NCBI GenBank assembly: GCA_963277665.1
Contig: OY728123.1
Coordinates: forward strand, 632,894,915-632,958,914
DNA: 64,000 nucleotides
Source of the DNA: Viscum album
Taxonomy: Eukaryota > Streptophyta > Magnoliopsida > Santalales > Viscaceae
Reading direction: 5' to 3'
Of this stretch, positions 14,220 through 25,189 are shown piece by piece. The notes beneath the pieces are model-generated. The model searched no databases and was not told the origin of the DNA. It worked only from the letters and a program-made list of their open reading frames with translations. The translations under genes and the position numbers were made by a program. Positions within the stretch are counted from its first letter, which is position 1; every line of letters starts with the position of its first letter.

Positions 14220-15330
14220 ATAAGAGGTCCTCCATCAGTAACATGCGCCCTGTGTAAGGTTTTAAGAATCCAAGTTGAGAGGCCAACCCCTCACCAATGC
14301 ACATAGTTAAGGGAGAACTGCTCTCGGCCAAGAACCCCATTAGTTCGCACTAATAACAGATAACAGAGGGACCCCACACCAACTGCGAACTATAATTGAG
14401 GGAACACTCCCTCATAAAACAACCAATGAAACCTCTATCAATCCTGTATAGAGTTTCTTTCATCTCTCCCCGTCAATAGAGCACAAAAATCAATGGAGTA
14501 CCAGAACCCCACAACTATTCAAAGATGAGTGATAACAATAATAAATTCGAAGACTTGTTCACTAGTCCAATAGGGGATTATTACTCTGTAGATAGAGGAT
14601 CCAATCAGTGGTATTATAAGGGTGTACCACTCTACCAGATTATTTACTATGGGGGACCCACACCCTGCCATGATAGTGGATTATGGACCACAAGCTAGAG
14701 GACCTGGACCCTGACGCGAAAGGGGAGTACCAACTCTACGGTGTCACCATGCATGGAGGACCCATGCCCCAGAGTGATAGAGGAGTTTTAACAATGAAGA
14801 CATATGACTTTCACCGTAACAAAATAAGAAGTACTCACTCTATCTATACATCACAACATGAGGACCTTCTCCTTTCCAAAGAAGGGGAGTACCAAATCCA
14901 CGTATAAAGGACCCACTAAATGGTAAAATAGGGGAGTAACTGCTATATATGGCCAATGATAATTGAGGGAACACACCATGTATTTTACAAGGAGATCTAT
15001 CCAACTATGAGTATGATAGGTGAACCCGTTCCATATTCAATCAGGGGAGTTCCATCCTTGGAAGAACTACCCAATGATAAAGGAATAAGTATTACTAATG
15101 TGGGGATTACCGTCTCTTAAAATGAATATAGGTATGGGATCTATACACCCTCATTCCATAGGCGAGTACCCATACCAACATATCTCTTACAAACCATACT
15201 AATATACAAAATTTGTTATGCTCTGCTGAAAACAGTGTAAATCTTATCATACTTTACATTACAACACTACCATATATTGGGGAACCACACCCTAATTCAA
15301 TAGGGGAGCACTACTCTATTAACCTAATGT
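14220..15330 (+). repeat. degenerate tandem repeat, GGGGAGTACC family
   Basis: The core GGGGAGTACC or a close variant recurs near 14719, 14885, 14929, 15041, 15163 (eroded) and 15301, with an earlier variant near 14620. A companion block GGGGACCCACACC or similar recurs near 14380, 14650, 14755, 14905 and 15280. Spacing is irregular, roughly 45-165 bases. The 14683-14907 open frame is made of this repeat and is not a gene. The array lies just upstream of the putative X LTR, as hypervariable repeats do in the 3' UTR of some plant Ty3/gypsy elements. Confidence 0.55.
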
Positions 15331-16060
15331 GTCAAAGTGACCAACATCCTAAGGAGAAACAGAGGATACTAATACCAATGACAACTTAGTGATCCACACT
15401 AATCACTCCCATGGTTAAGAACTACTACACATGATTTTTTCTCTAAGCACTCCACCTCATAACTTGTAGGCTGAAAAAGAGGCCACCATAGCATTATATA
15501 TGGTACATTTTTCAGGATAGGATACTCAAAAGCATGAATCAATGTTTTAGAGAAGGATATATATGAGGATAAATATCTCAAGAATATCACAAATGAGGAA
15601 ACAACAAGCACTGGGGTCTAAAAAACATGTTGACATACTCGATCGCTAGGGAATGTATCCTTTCAAAATGTTTTTCCAACCCATGTGGGGGTACCCAACA
15701 TATACAACCCCTACACGGAATTTACCTCTTCACTCATTCCCGGGTCATGTTCCTCATCTAATTGGATAGAAAACTGTCTCCCTCACCTGTCATGTACGTT
15801 ATACAATATGACATGTACCGGATAAACACCCACATGGACATGTAGTTTCCTCGGGCCTATTTTCTACACCCCTTGTATGTGTACTTTGGATGTGTAATTT
15901 TATATCTAAATTTACAATCAGAAAACTAACCCTAATCCAGTCAGGTGGGTATACAAGTTGTCTAAATACATGACCTGTAATCCCATAACAGGATGTGTAG
16001 TACCCAAAAATGTCCTTCCCCCAATAGGAAGGAGTACATGGTGTGTCTCACTAGATTACA
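15171..16060 (+). mobile_element. repeat unit X, copy B, left part (cut by Tekay insertion)
   Basis: The order matches 8936-9840: the 'atctctta-aaacca' block, 'aacttagtgatc' near 15385, the LTR start TGTATCC at 15654, then the palindrome segment. 13-mers occur at 15967-15979 and 15987-15999 (20 apart) and at 16035-16047. The next expected copy, 22 bases on at 16057, is split by the Tekay element and finishes at 28917-28929. The remaining sequence continues at 28916. Confidence 0.6.
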
Positions 16061-17160
16061 TATTTCAACCTATGTTTTTATAGACCATTAATTTGAATCA
16101 ATTAAATTTTCATTTATTTTATGAAATTTACTAAGTGAAACATTCCTTTCATACTTAATAGGCTTGGTGTATATTAGAAGGAGCATGAACTAAGCATACG
16201 TAACACAGACCATTGACTTGGGGTATATTACACCCAACACTAACAATTCTATGAAACACAATTTCATAGCTAAAATTATTTAAATGAGATAATTATAGAC
16301 TATAAGTTAAACATAGTAATATTAATAGTAATAAATAATTTTGAAATAAATTTTGTAATTTATTATATAAATAATACATATTGATAAAACAAGATATGAT
16401 TTTGTTAGTGTCCTTTTATGTTTAGAATTATAGTTTTCTTGAATTGTCTTCTTTTTTAAAATAATATTATTTTATATAAATTTTGAAATTGAATTTAATA
16501 AAATAAAATTTATTTTTTATTTATAATATAAAAATTAGATTACAGTTATTTTTTTGATTTTTCTGAGAAACTTGTTTTTTATGAATAGATAAAAATACCA
16601 CTTTTTAGTAAAAAACAACCTTTTTGTTAAAATAATTTTTAATGTTAATTAATATTTTGTATTTTTAAGGTAACATTATATTAATTATAAATATACTAAT
16701 AAAATTTAGTTCATTTTAATAAATTTCACATTGAAATTGAATATGAAAACTTAATAATCTTTTGAAGTCATTTGTACATTAAAAACAAGTAATTTCATCA
16801 TGTTTCCATTATTAGAATTAATCCAAAAATTTTCAACATTATGAATTAAATTTTTAAAAACTGATAGAAAGCATTTCAATAAGTAAAATATTTTTATTTT
16901 AATTAGATCATTTTTTGAACAAAATGATTAGTAAAATTGAATTAAATTAATCACAATTAATAATGTGAAATTATGTTTAATTAGGGACTAAACCACTTTA
17001 ATAGGGGCCCAAATGACCTATCTAATATTCCCTAAAACATTGGATAACCACGATAAAAATATTAAAATTCAATTATTAATTTATTTTTTTAATTTTATTT
17101 GGTAATAACATTAGTACACCGAACTTTTTTCCAAAAATTCCATGTGATTTCTTTTACTTC

Positions 17161-17170
17161 TATATAAAAG
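17161..17170 (+). promoter_or_regulatory. candidate TATA box of the Tekay LTR
   Basis: TATATAAAAG sits about 1.1 kb into the LTR. The equivalent is TATAAAAGG near 4619 in another copy, while the right LTR has only AAATAAAAGG near 26311. The shared position in related LTRs supports a promoter role. No transcript evidence is available. Confidence 0.45.
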
Positions 17171-18789
17171 GCCACCAACTCACCCACGTCGTCACACCTC
17201 TAAACCCGAGGAAAAATATCATCCCAATACACTTCACAAAAATTCTACCTTCCACAATTAATACTTCCCTTAGGCTCATGTAATTCCAAGGAATCATTTT
17301 GGCAAACTAAATGGGGCTACCTGATTAAGAGGTGACATATTCTATCAAATCCTTTATTTTATTTTTTTCTCAACCCATCAACTTTTAATTGTATGATTAT
17401 ATAAAAAAACCTATATCATAAATGAAATATTTTTTTTATTCTATTGTTTCAACTTACACTTAATCACATGTTTATCTAATGGATAACGAATATACTTTTT
17501 ATGTGTACGACATACTATGACCTAACTAAACGATGATTGTTCAATTTTTTTTACCACTTCTCATGGAGAAAAATATGAAAAACACTATATTTATATATAT
17601 CATAAATTACATATATTATTTATTTATGATTATGTATTCATATTATATAAAAAATATTTTTACACTCCATTCATTTTTAAAAGGATAATTTTGTTTGAGG
17701 AAGTGTGGACTACTACCCCTTCAATGTGATATAATTCATTCACACACCACATGGAATGTATTAAGGATGGGATTAGGGATTATATATGATATATATGATA
17801 TCATAAACCTAATTTAATAATGATATATATATATATATATAACATTATAATTAAACATATTTATTTCCATCAATTTGATAATAAAAAGGTAAATAACATC
17901 CATTCGTACTTACAACTTACCTCATCATAAACAGTGTAATCCATTTTATACTTATATATAAAATATATTATTATAATTTACATATACTGGATAGAAATTT
18001 TATTTTTACCATGTTTTAAATTTAATAAACCCGATATAATTATAAAGACCAATAAAATTACATATTATGACACTTACAAAGATCAAAGGGAATACTATCC
18101 AAAGAGAAACCATAACATATGATTTTTAACAAGTGGATAATAAGAGGTAATAATAAAAAAATTTATGGTAACAAATCTAATAATATGGTTCTATAAATGA
18201 TTTATAATAAATTAATATTTACTATAAAGGTGGTTTAAATGAGTTTGATGAGTGTCCAGACATAATGTAATTGTTTTTATCTCACTGTTTTATTTCTGTG
18301 AGATATGTGTTATGTTCAACACTCTTTCTTTTGGTGTGGTGTATCTACTGAAAGTTTTTGTATTATATCTAACTTATATTTTTATTTTTGTGTATTCACA
18401 TATCCATTCTGTGATATTTCTTTCATTGGGTTTATTTTTCAAATGTCATCAAATTGGTAAATTATTTTTGTCTCAATTTTTCTTATTGGGACTCATGTTT
18501 TTAATTCCCCTAAATTATCTTACAAGGTGTATATAATTCCATTTTTCATGTCATATCGTGAATTTAAATTATTTCATGATATTTGGGCTTCATTTAATTT
18601 TATTTTCTTTTATGGAGAATATATTCCCAAGTAACCATCTTATAAGAGTTTATTGAAACAATATCATCACTTTTTGAGATAGGTTATGTTTATACATACT
18701 TTGAAGAAATATAATGATCCATATCTCTAGAACACTCCTGATTTTACTTCTACCATATTTATTCAAGAAATATCCAGGTATTAATAACA

Positions 18790-19175
18790 TTTCTACACAA
18801 TTTGGTACTTTAGATAAGATTTTTATGTAAAATAAAACTATCTATCTATCTTGTTGAAAATCTATTGTATTCAAAAACCATTTTTTAAAAAAAAATTCAA
18901 AAATGTTTTCAGAAGATATTTGTTTTTCCAATTGCAAGACAAAAGAATATTAGAATCATTTTATGGGTTTTATATCTTTGTTTATATATTTTAAGATATT
19001 TTTAAATAGAAATGTTTTCAATTGTTTATATGTTTTTAATGCATATTTCAATGGAGAAAAAATATTTTCCCCAAGAAATGATTTTAAAATATTTTTGAAA
19101 TTTATTTCCCATCTAAGATAACATCCATTTGTTTTAATCATGACTTTATAGGGAAATTATTCTATTTATCCATTC
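18790..19175. repeat. AT-rich insertion in the 5' Tekay LTR, possible miniature inverted-repeat element
   Basis: The right LTR passes directly from the equivalent of 18785 to that of 19180 (near 27930-27945), so this segment is extra. It contains imperfect inverted ends: 'ttcaaaaatgtttt' near 18896 and its complement-like 'aaaatatttttgaaa' near 19085. I could not fix termini or a target duplication. A deletion from the right LTR is the alternative. Confidence 0.35.
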
Positions 19176-20186
19176 ATATAATGTCTCTAAATTGGTTATG
19201 TTTTTATATAATGATGTTTATGAAACCCGTTTCACTTTCAAGATTATATTTTTTTGAAACCCACTTATTTTCATGGGTTACGATTATAAATAAAGGATTA
19301 TGAAACCAATATTTTTCTATAGGTTATGATATTATCATATGTTTTTAATACCCATTTCATTTCATGATTTTTGATATGTTTATTTAAGATCATGTTGCAC
19401 AATTTTGTATGATTTCACTATGAGATGGTTGAGACCGAGATGTCCCTCCAATACATTGGGTAAATAATTATATCTAATGAGATGTACATCGATGGAAAAA
19501 AAATTGAACAAAACTCAGTATTATTTGACTGGAGTGGGATATGAACATAGTTTTGTATTTCTTGGATGGAATGGGGACTGAAATCGATTTTGTTTTACTG
19601 GTATGGAATGGGGTGTGAACCCTACTCAATATAAGACATTTTACATTAATATGGTCTCAGAATAAATGCCTTGAATGATATGGAAATAATTACGTATTCT
19701 TATTTTTTTTACCAGAATTCCTTTTATTATTCCTATTTAATGCTTTCATGGATTATATTATCTATCGACATAGGATTCATGTATTATAAACTACCATGAT
19801 TTATACCATGATTCATAAATATGATCTTTGATATAAAGTGTATGATCCTATATTCCCATTATCCTATTCTTATAACCTTTTACTAATTATTATGATTATA
19901 TATCTCCCTTGTTTACCCTTACTATGAATTTGAGCTCACCCCCATATATGTTTCCTTTAGGAGGTTATGAAGATATGTATTATTTTTAACAAGTCTAAAA
20001 ATCTTTCCTATCAAGAGGAACCTATTAAGAGATAATGTTGCTCACATATGTATTAGTGTTTATGTTTCCATATTTTCAATGTCACTATATAAATTATATT
20101 CTTTGGGCATATGTTTTTATGATGTTTTTTTATATTCCACAAAAGTTATGTAATTTTAATGATTGAAAAAAGAGTTTTTATATATT

Positions 20187-20194
20187 TAGTACCA
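20187..20194 (+). other. candidate primer binding site
   Basis: TAGTACCA lies directly after the LTR end and is shared with TAGTACCC at 531 after another LTR. It is partly like the initiator-Met site TGGTATCA. Confidence 0.4.
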
Positions 20195-20694
20195 TATAAA
20201 AGTTTTATCTATCCTTTGGAATTTATTATTAGAAAACCATTGTGATAACCACGTGTGCACGTCTATGTATAATTATAAGGATAAGTAAAAGTATAGGAAA
20301 ATGTCCTAAAATTTTGGTGAAGGATAGAGTGAGTGGTTTTCTAGAAATACATCCCAATCTACATATAAATAATTAATTTTTCTCTGAAAAAATTATAGCT
20401 AGGGGTAAAAAATCTAAAAATATGTGTCAAGACAGACTCATCGTAATCTGGTCACAATGACGGGACCTAAGGCACACCTGATTTGACACACATGGGCGAT
20501 ATTTTATGGGAATTCACAAACTCTTCCTTAACCATTACGATGTATTTAAATATATGTTTCATATTAATAAACCAATGGTCACATATATTAAAGAATAATT
20601 AATGATATAGACATCCTCTAAGGTAATTTTTATGATTATGTGGCCCTCACTATGATAACTATTTCTTTATCTATGTTTTTTGGTTTTAGTTAAT

Positions 20695-21900
20695 GGATGG
20701 AACACGAAGGAACCATGTTAATGGTGATTGAAATAGAAAATGGAATGATTTTCCTCTTGAGAAACCAAATGATATGGTAGATGGAATGAAAAAAACACAT
20801 TTAAATAATCACACAACTTTCTCATGTAATGAATCATACTGGACTACAATAAGAGAAAAGGAGGGAACAACATTTTATTGAGTCATTTATGAGGTAATGA
20901 CCACTTTATTTTAGTGGGTTTTCTGATCCACTTGTTGTTGAACAATTGATTAGTACTAATGAACATATATTCTCCTTTATAAATTTTTTAGATCATGAGA
21001 AATTCATTCTGGATGTTTATTGGTTAGATTGTCAAGAAGACCAGTAGTGGAATATAATCAAGAATATATAGAACCACGATGAGACTGAATCCTAGGATTT
21101 TGAAAAAGGACAAGAACATATTATTCAATATGTACTTTCCTATAATTATTCTTACAAAGATTAATAAAGAGTTCATTGAGATGAATAAAATATATTATGT
21201 TTTTTTGGTACCTACGATGCTAATTTCATGAGACTTGTGAGGTATACATTTTGAATTATCATCCAACCCAAAGGTGACATTGATTTGTTATTTAATGGAA
21301 TAAATCTGTGTCTGAGAAGGGAATTTTCCATAAGGGAATCAAGTTGCTATGATGTGACTATGTGTTGTGAAATCAAGGATGAAATTGAATTTGTAGTCAA
21401 ATATCAACCTAATGGTATTAAAAAAGAAAAGGAATATTTAAATCAAAATAATCTCTGAAAACCATGGATAAAAGAAGATGAGTTTTTATTTATTCTCTAC
21501 ACGTGGGAAGGAAAATTGAGAAATATTTCATAAGGGGATGATTAAATGTTTTATTTGTGTAAGGGAAGTTCACTAGGAAATTGATTTATGAAGTGATAGG
21601 AAAAAATTGGCCAACGTTGTCAATGGGGAGAATTATACCCCAAACATACCTCCTATTATTTAGGGGTTAAAGTTTAAGTAGAGTGGGAATTATGTTAACT
21701 GCATCCCAAACCCAAGGGCTGGTGATGATGATTGGCGTTAATATCCTCTTAAGACAAGGGAAAAGGTGAAATCTCATGAAATCACTACTATCTATGAGGT
21801 GTGAGATAATTATGTTATGAATGGTACACTTACCATCCACTTTATAATTACTCATGTCATATTTGATTCTGTATATACCCACTCATTAATATCAAAATAA
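20695..21900 (+). pseudogene. gag: gag remnant of the Tekay-type element
   Basis: A candidate start ATG at 20695 lies 500 bases after the primer site and is followed by codons for MDGTRR. Around 21120-21200 a segment resembling the family's 'F-EYFP...E-F--L--' capsid motif can be read, with frame changes. There are many stops and no long open frame. The product would have been the capsid/nucleocapsid protein that packages the element RNA. No zinc knuckle could be confirmed. Confidence 0.5.
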
Positions 21901-22280
21901 TTTGCTACAGGTTTTAAGATTGCACCAAAGAAATTAGATGTGGAATTGGTAGTAAAAAACCCTAATGGCATGTTGATTTCATAAAAAGTCTATGATTCCT
22001 ATCCAGTTGATGTTTGTTGGAATGTGCATTCCAAAAATCATTTTCATCCTTACTTTGGTTGAATTTGATGTCATATTAGGCATGGTTTGGATTCCTCAAC
22101 ACAAATACCACATTAATATTCAATGAATTGAAGTTACTTTTGATATTTCAAACCCTCATATAATCATCCATAAATGTAAAGATATGTATTAACTTCTTGT
22201 GGAGGTTACATCCAGTGTGTGGCTCATAATTTTCATTCAAAAGGTTAGTTTATCTAAATGGTTGGGGTGAAAATTGAAAT
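21901..22280 (+). pseudogene. pol: aspartic protease remnant (Tekay-type)
   Basis: Around 22059-22120 the sequence reads EFDVILGMVWI, matching the conserved C-terminal protease motif of plant chromoviruses (FDVILGMDWL), with the D changed to V. The catalytic DSG/DTG triplet upstream was not found intact. It lies between gag and RT, as expected. It would have processed the polyprotein. Confidence 0.6.
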
Positions 22281-23260
22281 CAATGATATGCCTATTGTTA
22301 AAGATTTTTTGGATTTTTTTTTCCGAATGAGTATTCTCGTCTTCTACAAAAAATGATGTTGGGTTATCAATAAATCTTATTCCAGGTTCCACAACAAGAT
22401 CATTGACTCCTTATAGAGTGGATTTTATTGATTTTCTGGAATTGAAAAAGAAAATCCAAGACATCATTTTTATGGGATTAATTAATCCAAATGTGTCACC
22501 TTATGGTGAAAATGATATTTTTTTTTGTAAACTAAAGATGGATAAATTTTGTTCTGTATTGATATTAGGATTTGAACAAGATCAAAATAATAAAAAGTAT
22601 CCTCTTCTCCATTTTTATGATTATTTGATCAACAACATGGAGCTTAATACTTTTCCAAGATTGACCTTTGTTATGGATATCAATAATTGAGGGTCATGAA
22701 AGAAGATATACCCTAGTTGAATTCCATACAAGGTATGGAAACTATTAATATATAGTGATGACTTTTGGGTCTTACTAATTCCCCATTCATATTCAATGGT
22801 TTAATGAATAGAATATTTAAAGATTTCCTTCATCATTTTGTGGTAGTCTTTATAAATGAAATTATTATCTATCCAAAGAGGAAGGAAGACCATGAAGATC
22901 ACATGATTATTTTTTTAAATACCCTAACGAATGAGAATCTATTTGAAAAATTTACAAACTATTAATTTTAGCTACAAAAGGTCTCATTTTTGGGTCACAT
23001 AGTCTCAATAGATGGTATATCAGTAGATCTATTAATGTTAGAGTCTATTGACTATTTTCCTAGACAAACCACAATGACTAAGTTCCATATATTTCATAGT
23101 TTATCTAGATATTATCAATGGTTTGTAGATATTTTTTCATGAATTTATAATCATATGACTAGGTTAACTCCTAAGGGTTTAAAGTTCCTCTGGATGGATG
23201 AATATGAGGAAAAGTTCAAGTAAATGAAGAGAAGGTTAGTCAATTCACCTATTCACACAT
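22281..23260 (+). pseudogene. pol: reverse transcriptase remnant (Tekay-type)
   Basis: Reading with frame changes gives, in order: LIPGSTTRSLTPYRVD near 22376; a block of LELKKKIQDIIFMGLINPNVSPYG type at 22440-22510; KYPLLHFYDYLIN near 22600; GLTNSPFIFNGLMNRIFKDF at 22768-22830; then the active-site region as VVVFINEI, where the family has VVVFIDDI. Both catalytic aspartates are thus replaced. The connection region follows at 22975-23250 (FLGHIVSIDGIS, RYYQWFVDIF). The enzyme is dead. The match to the Tekay/Del clade is from memory of family motifs. Confidence 0.85.
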
Positions 23261-23650
23261 TACCCTATAGTGGATAAGTGTTTGTAATCTATATAGAAGC
23301 ATCCAAAAATGGATTTGGATGTGTTCTCAGGAAAAATAACATGGTTATTTCCCATTCCATACAATAGATGAAGATTAATGGGAAAAATTACCCAACACAT
23401 GATTTAGAGTTAGCAGTAGTAGTTTTTTCATCAATGATATGAAGGAACTATCTTTATTGAGAAAAGTGTGATATATATACAGATCATAAAAGGTTAAAAT
23501 ACATATTCACAAAGAAGGAGTTTGACATTCTCCAAAGAATATGGTTTGAGTTGACAAAGGATTATAACTTCTCAATACATTACCACCATGTGAATGAAAA
23601 CAAGGTGGATGATGCTTTGAGTCATAAGGAGCATGATAACATATCAATAA
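23261..23650 (+). pseudogene. pol: RNase H remnant (Tekay-type)
   Basis: The frame reads IEASKNGFGCVL near 23295, then NYPTHDLELAVVVF at 23389-23430, CDIYTDHKRLKYIFTKKEFD near 23470-23530, and YHHVNENKVDDALSHK at 23581-23628. These are the classical gypsy RNase H blocks in order. The TDH and DAL aspartates remain, while the first-block D has become E and stops interrupt the frame. It would have degraded the RNA strand during reverse transcription. Confidence 0.85.
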
Positions 23651-23929
23651 CTATGATAAAAAAATCCAGTATTTTTGTTTTTAAAAGGGATGCATCTAGA
23701 AATCTTGAATGCCAGGGAAAATACTATCATTCTCAAAACAAATATCAACCCTATATCCAAGTGAAGATTAAGGATGATCAAAAGTAAGATAAAGATATAC
23801 AAATGAAATTTAGAAATTTTCCTGAGCATAACATTGAACATGATAGAATGATAAGGTTCATGAACGGTGTATGTGTTCATTCTATACCGTATTTGAAGAT
23901 GTGGCTGTAAGTGGAAGCTCATAGTTCTC

Positions 23930-24720
23930 TATTATATATCCATATTGAATGTATGAATATGTACAGACACTTGAAAGAATACATCTGGTGGGATGAAGTT
24001 AATATATATCACAGTGTTTGTATCTCAGTGTCGGGTATTCTAACAAGTTAAGGATGAAAAAAAGTATAAGTGGATGTTTCACCCATCACCCATGACTAAA
24101 TGGTAGTGTGAGAATGTGACTATAGATTGTTTCGTGGGACTACCTAAATCCTCTGAAGGGATTAATGCTATATGGGTGGTAGTCAATCACCTTACTAAGA
24201 TAGTACTCCTCATCATAATAAGAGAAGACTTTTATAAGGATCATCATTTTTGGAAATACATTAAAGAAGTGGGTTGGTTTCAGAGAGTACTAAATTATAT
24301 TATAATATATTAAGATTCAAGGTTCACCTCAATGTTCTGAAAAAGTCTCCAGCAAGATCTACTTATGATATAGAATTGTGTTTTAGCACTACTTATGATC
24401 CTCAGAAAGATGGTTAGTCTGAAGGAACAACTCAAAACCTATAGGATATATAGTGATATTGTAATTTTGATCTAGAAGGTGATTTGGATAAATAACTTCA
24501 TCTAGTTGAGTTTTCTTACAACAAGAGCTTTCACTCAATCATTAATATGGAAATGTATAAATTCTTTTATGGGAAAAATAAAGATCTACAATGTGTTGTG
24601 ATGATATTAGATAAACAAAGCTATTGAGACCTGAGATCCCTGAATAAATGGTCTATAAGTTTAGAACCATTTCGATATATATCTTGGTTGATAAAATATA
24701 ACTACCTACATGACCTAGAA
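23930..24720 (+). pseudogene. pol: integrase remnant (Tekay-type)
   Basis: The zinc-binding half is traceable as MYRHLKEYIWWDE near 23958, followed by an eroded cysteine pair near 24015. The core begins with TIDCFVGLPKS at 24116-24150 and AIWVVVNHLTK, where the family has VDRLTK. The next block, DSRFTS near 24314, keeps the second acidic position. The later E block is eroded (GTTQN near 24425). There are several stops. It would have inserted the cDNA. Confidence 0.8.
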
Positions 24721-25177
24721 TTTCAACTTGGGGAAATAGAATTTCTTCAGATATCATCCAGGAAATAATTTATGTGATTCTGAAAGAGAGGGAAACTAAA
24801 ACCAAGGTATATCAGTCTATTTGATATTAATGATCATACCAAGATGGTTTCCTATCGCTCTGAACATACTACATATATCTCTTAACTCCATGATGTGTTA
24901 CATGTATCTATCTTGAGGAAGTACAAGTCTCACCCTTCAAATGTAATGAATTCAGAAGTCATACCACTAGTTAAAGATATGTCTTATGAGGTGCACACTA
25001 TTTAAATTATGGATCATATAATTAAGGTTATATGAAATAGGGCAACTCTTATGGTTAATTGTTTTGGGAGGAATAACAAGTTTAATAATGGTATAAGGGA
25101 AATTTTAGAAATGATTAAGCAAAATTATCATAATTCTTTTTACCCAAGTGATGAATTTCTAGATTGAAATTAATTTT
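24721..25177 (+). pseudogene. pol: integrase C-terminus and chromodomain region (Tekay-type)
   Basis: Readable pieces are LRKYKSHPS near 24914 (family: MLRKY.PDPSHV), then a SYEVHTI block and RATLMVNCFGRN near 25038-25070 (family: LVKVLWRNH). The last gives the chromodomain core, which targets integration to heterochromatin in this clade. The final codons 'DEFLD' at 25152 precede the stop and the PPT. It is disrupted by stops. Confidence 0.6.
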
Positions 25178-25189
25178 AAGAGGGTAGAA
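25178..25189 (+). other. polypurine tract of the Tekay-type element
   Basis: AAGAGGGTAGAA lies immediately before TGTAACACC at 25190, a textbook PPT/LTR junction. A matching tract precedes the LTR at 2854. Confidence 0.85.

Larger units (their letters stand above)
8936..15170 (+). mobile_element. repeat unit X, copy A (probable non-coding or fully decayed LTR element)
   Basis: Positions 8936-9840 match 15171-16060 in the same orientation and order, and 9841-11760 match 28916-30860. The segment 9733-10560 also matches 59626-60465. The unit is thus repeated head to tail with a period of about 6.3 kb. It is richer in C and G than the Tekay flanks. No retrotransposon protein domain could be recognised on either strand. 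A PPT followed by TGTAAC at 9319-9343 suggests that an LTR starts within it, so copy A begins in the 3' end of an internal region. Classification beyond LTR-like is open; a decayed Ty3/gypsy element is the likeliest. Confidence 0.5.
16061..20186 (+). mobile_element. 5' LTR of the Tekay-type element (about 4.1 kb)
   Basis: It aligns with 25190-28915 along its whole length, for example 16255-16440 with 25370-25570, 17160-17350 with 26310-26510, 18260-18320 with 27415-27470, and 20030-20170 with 28750-28900. It is about 400 bases longer, mainly because of 18790-19175. A TATA-like TATATAAAAG at 17161 precedes a C-rich stretch and is the best promoter candidate. LTRs this long are at the upper end for plant elements, though known for this lineage. 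Confidence 0.8.

Noticed and set aside
14683..14907. 74-codon plus-strand open frame with a protein-like composition
   Set aside because: It is built from the GGGGAGTACC tandem repeat; its length comes from repetition, not coding constraint.
17821..17845. (TA)n run as a possible regulatory or origin element
   Set aside because: It is a simple microsatellite in an AT-rich LTR; similar runs occur near 8575 and 62612.
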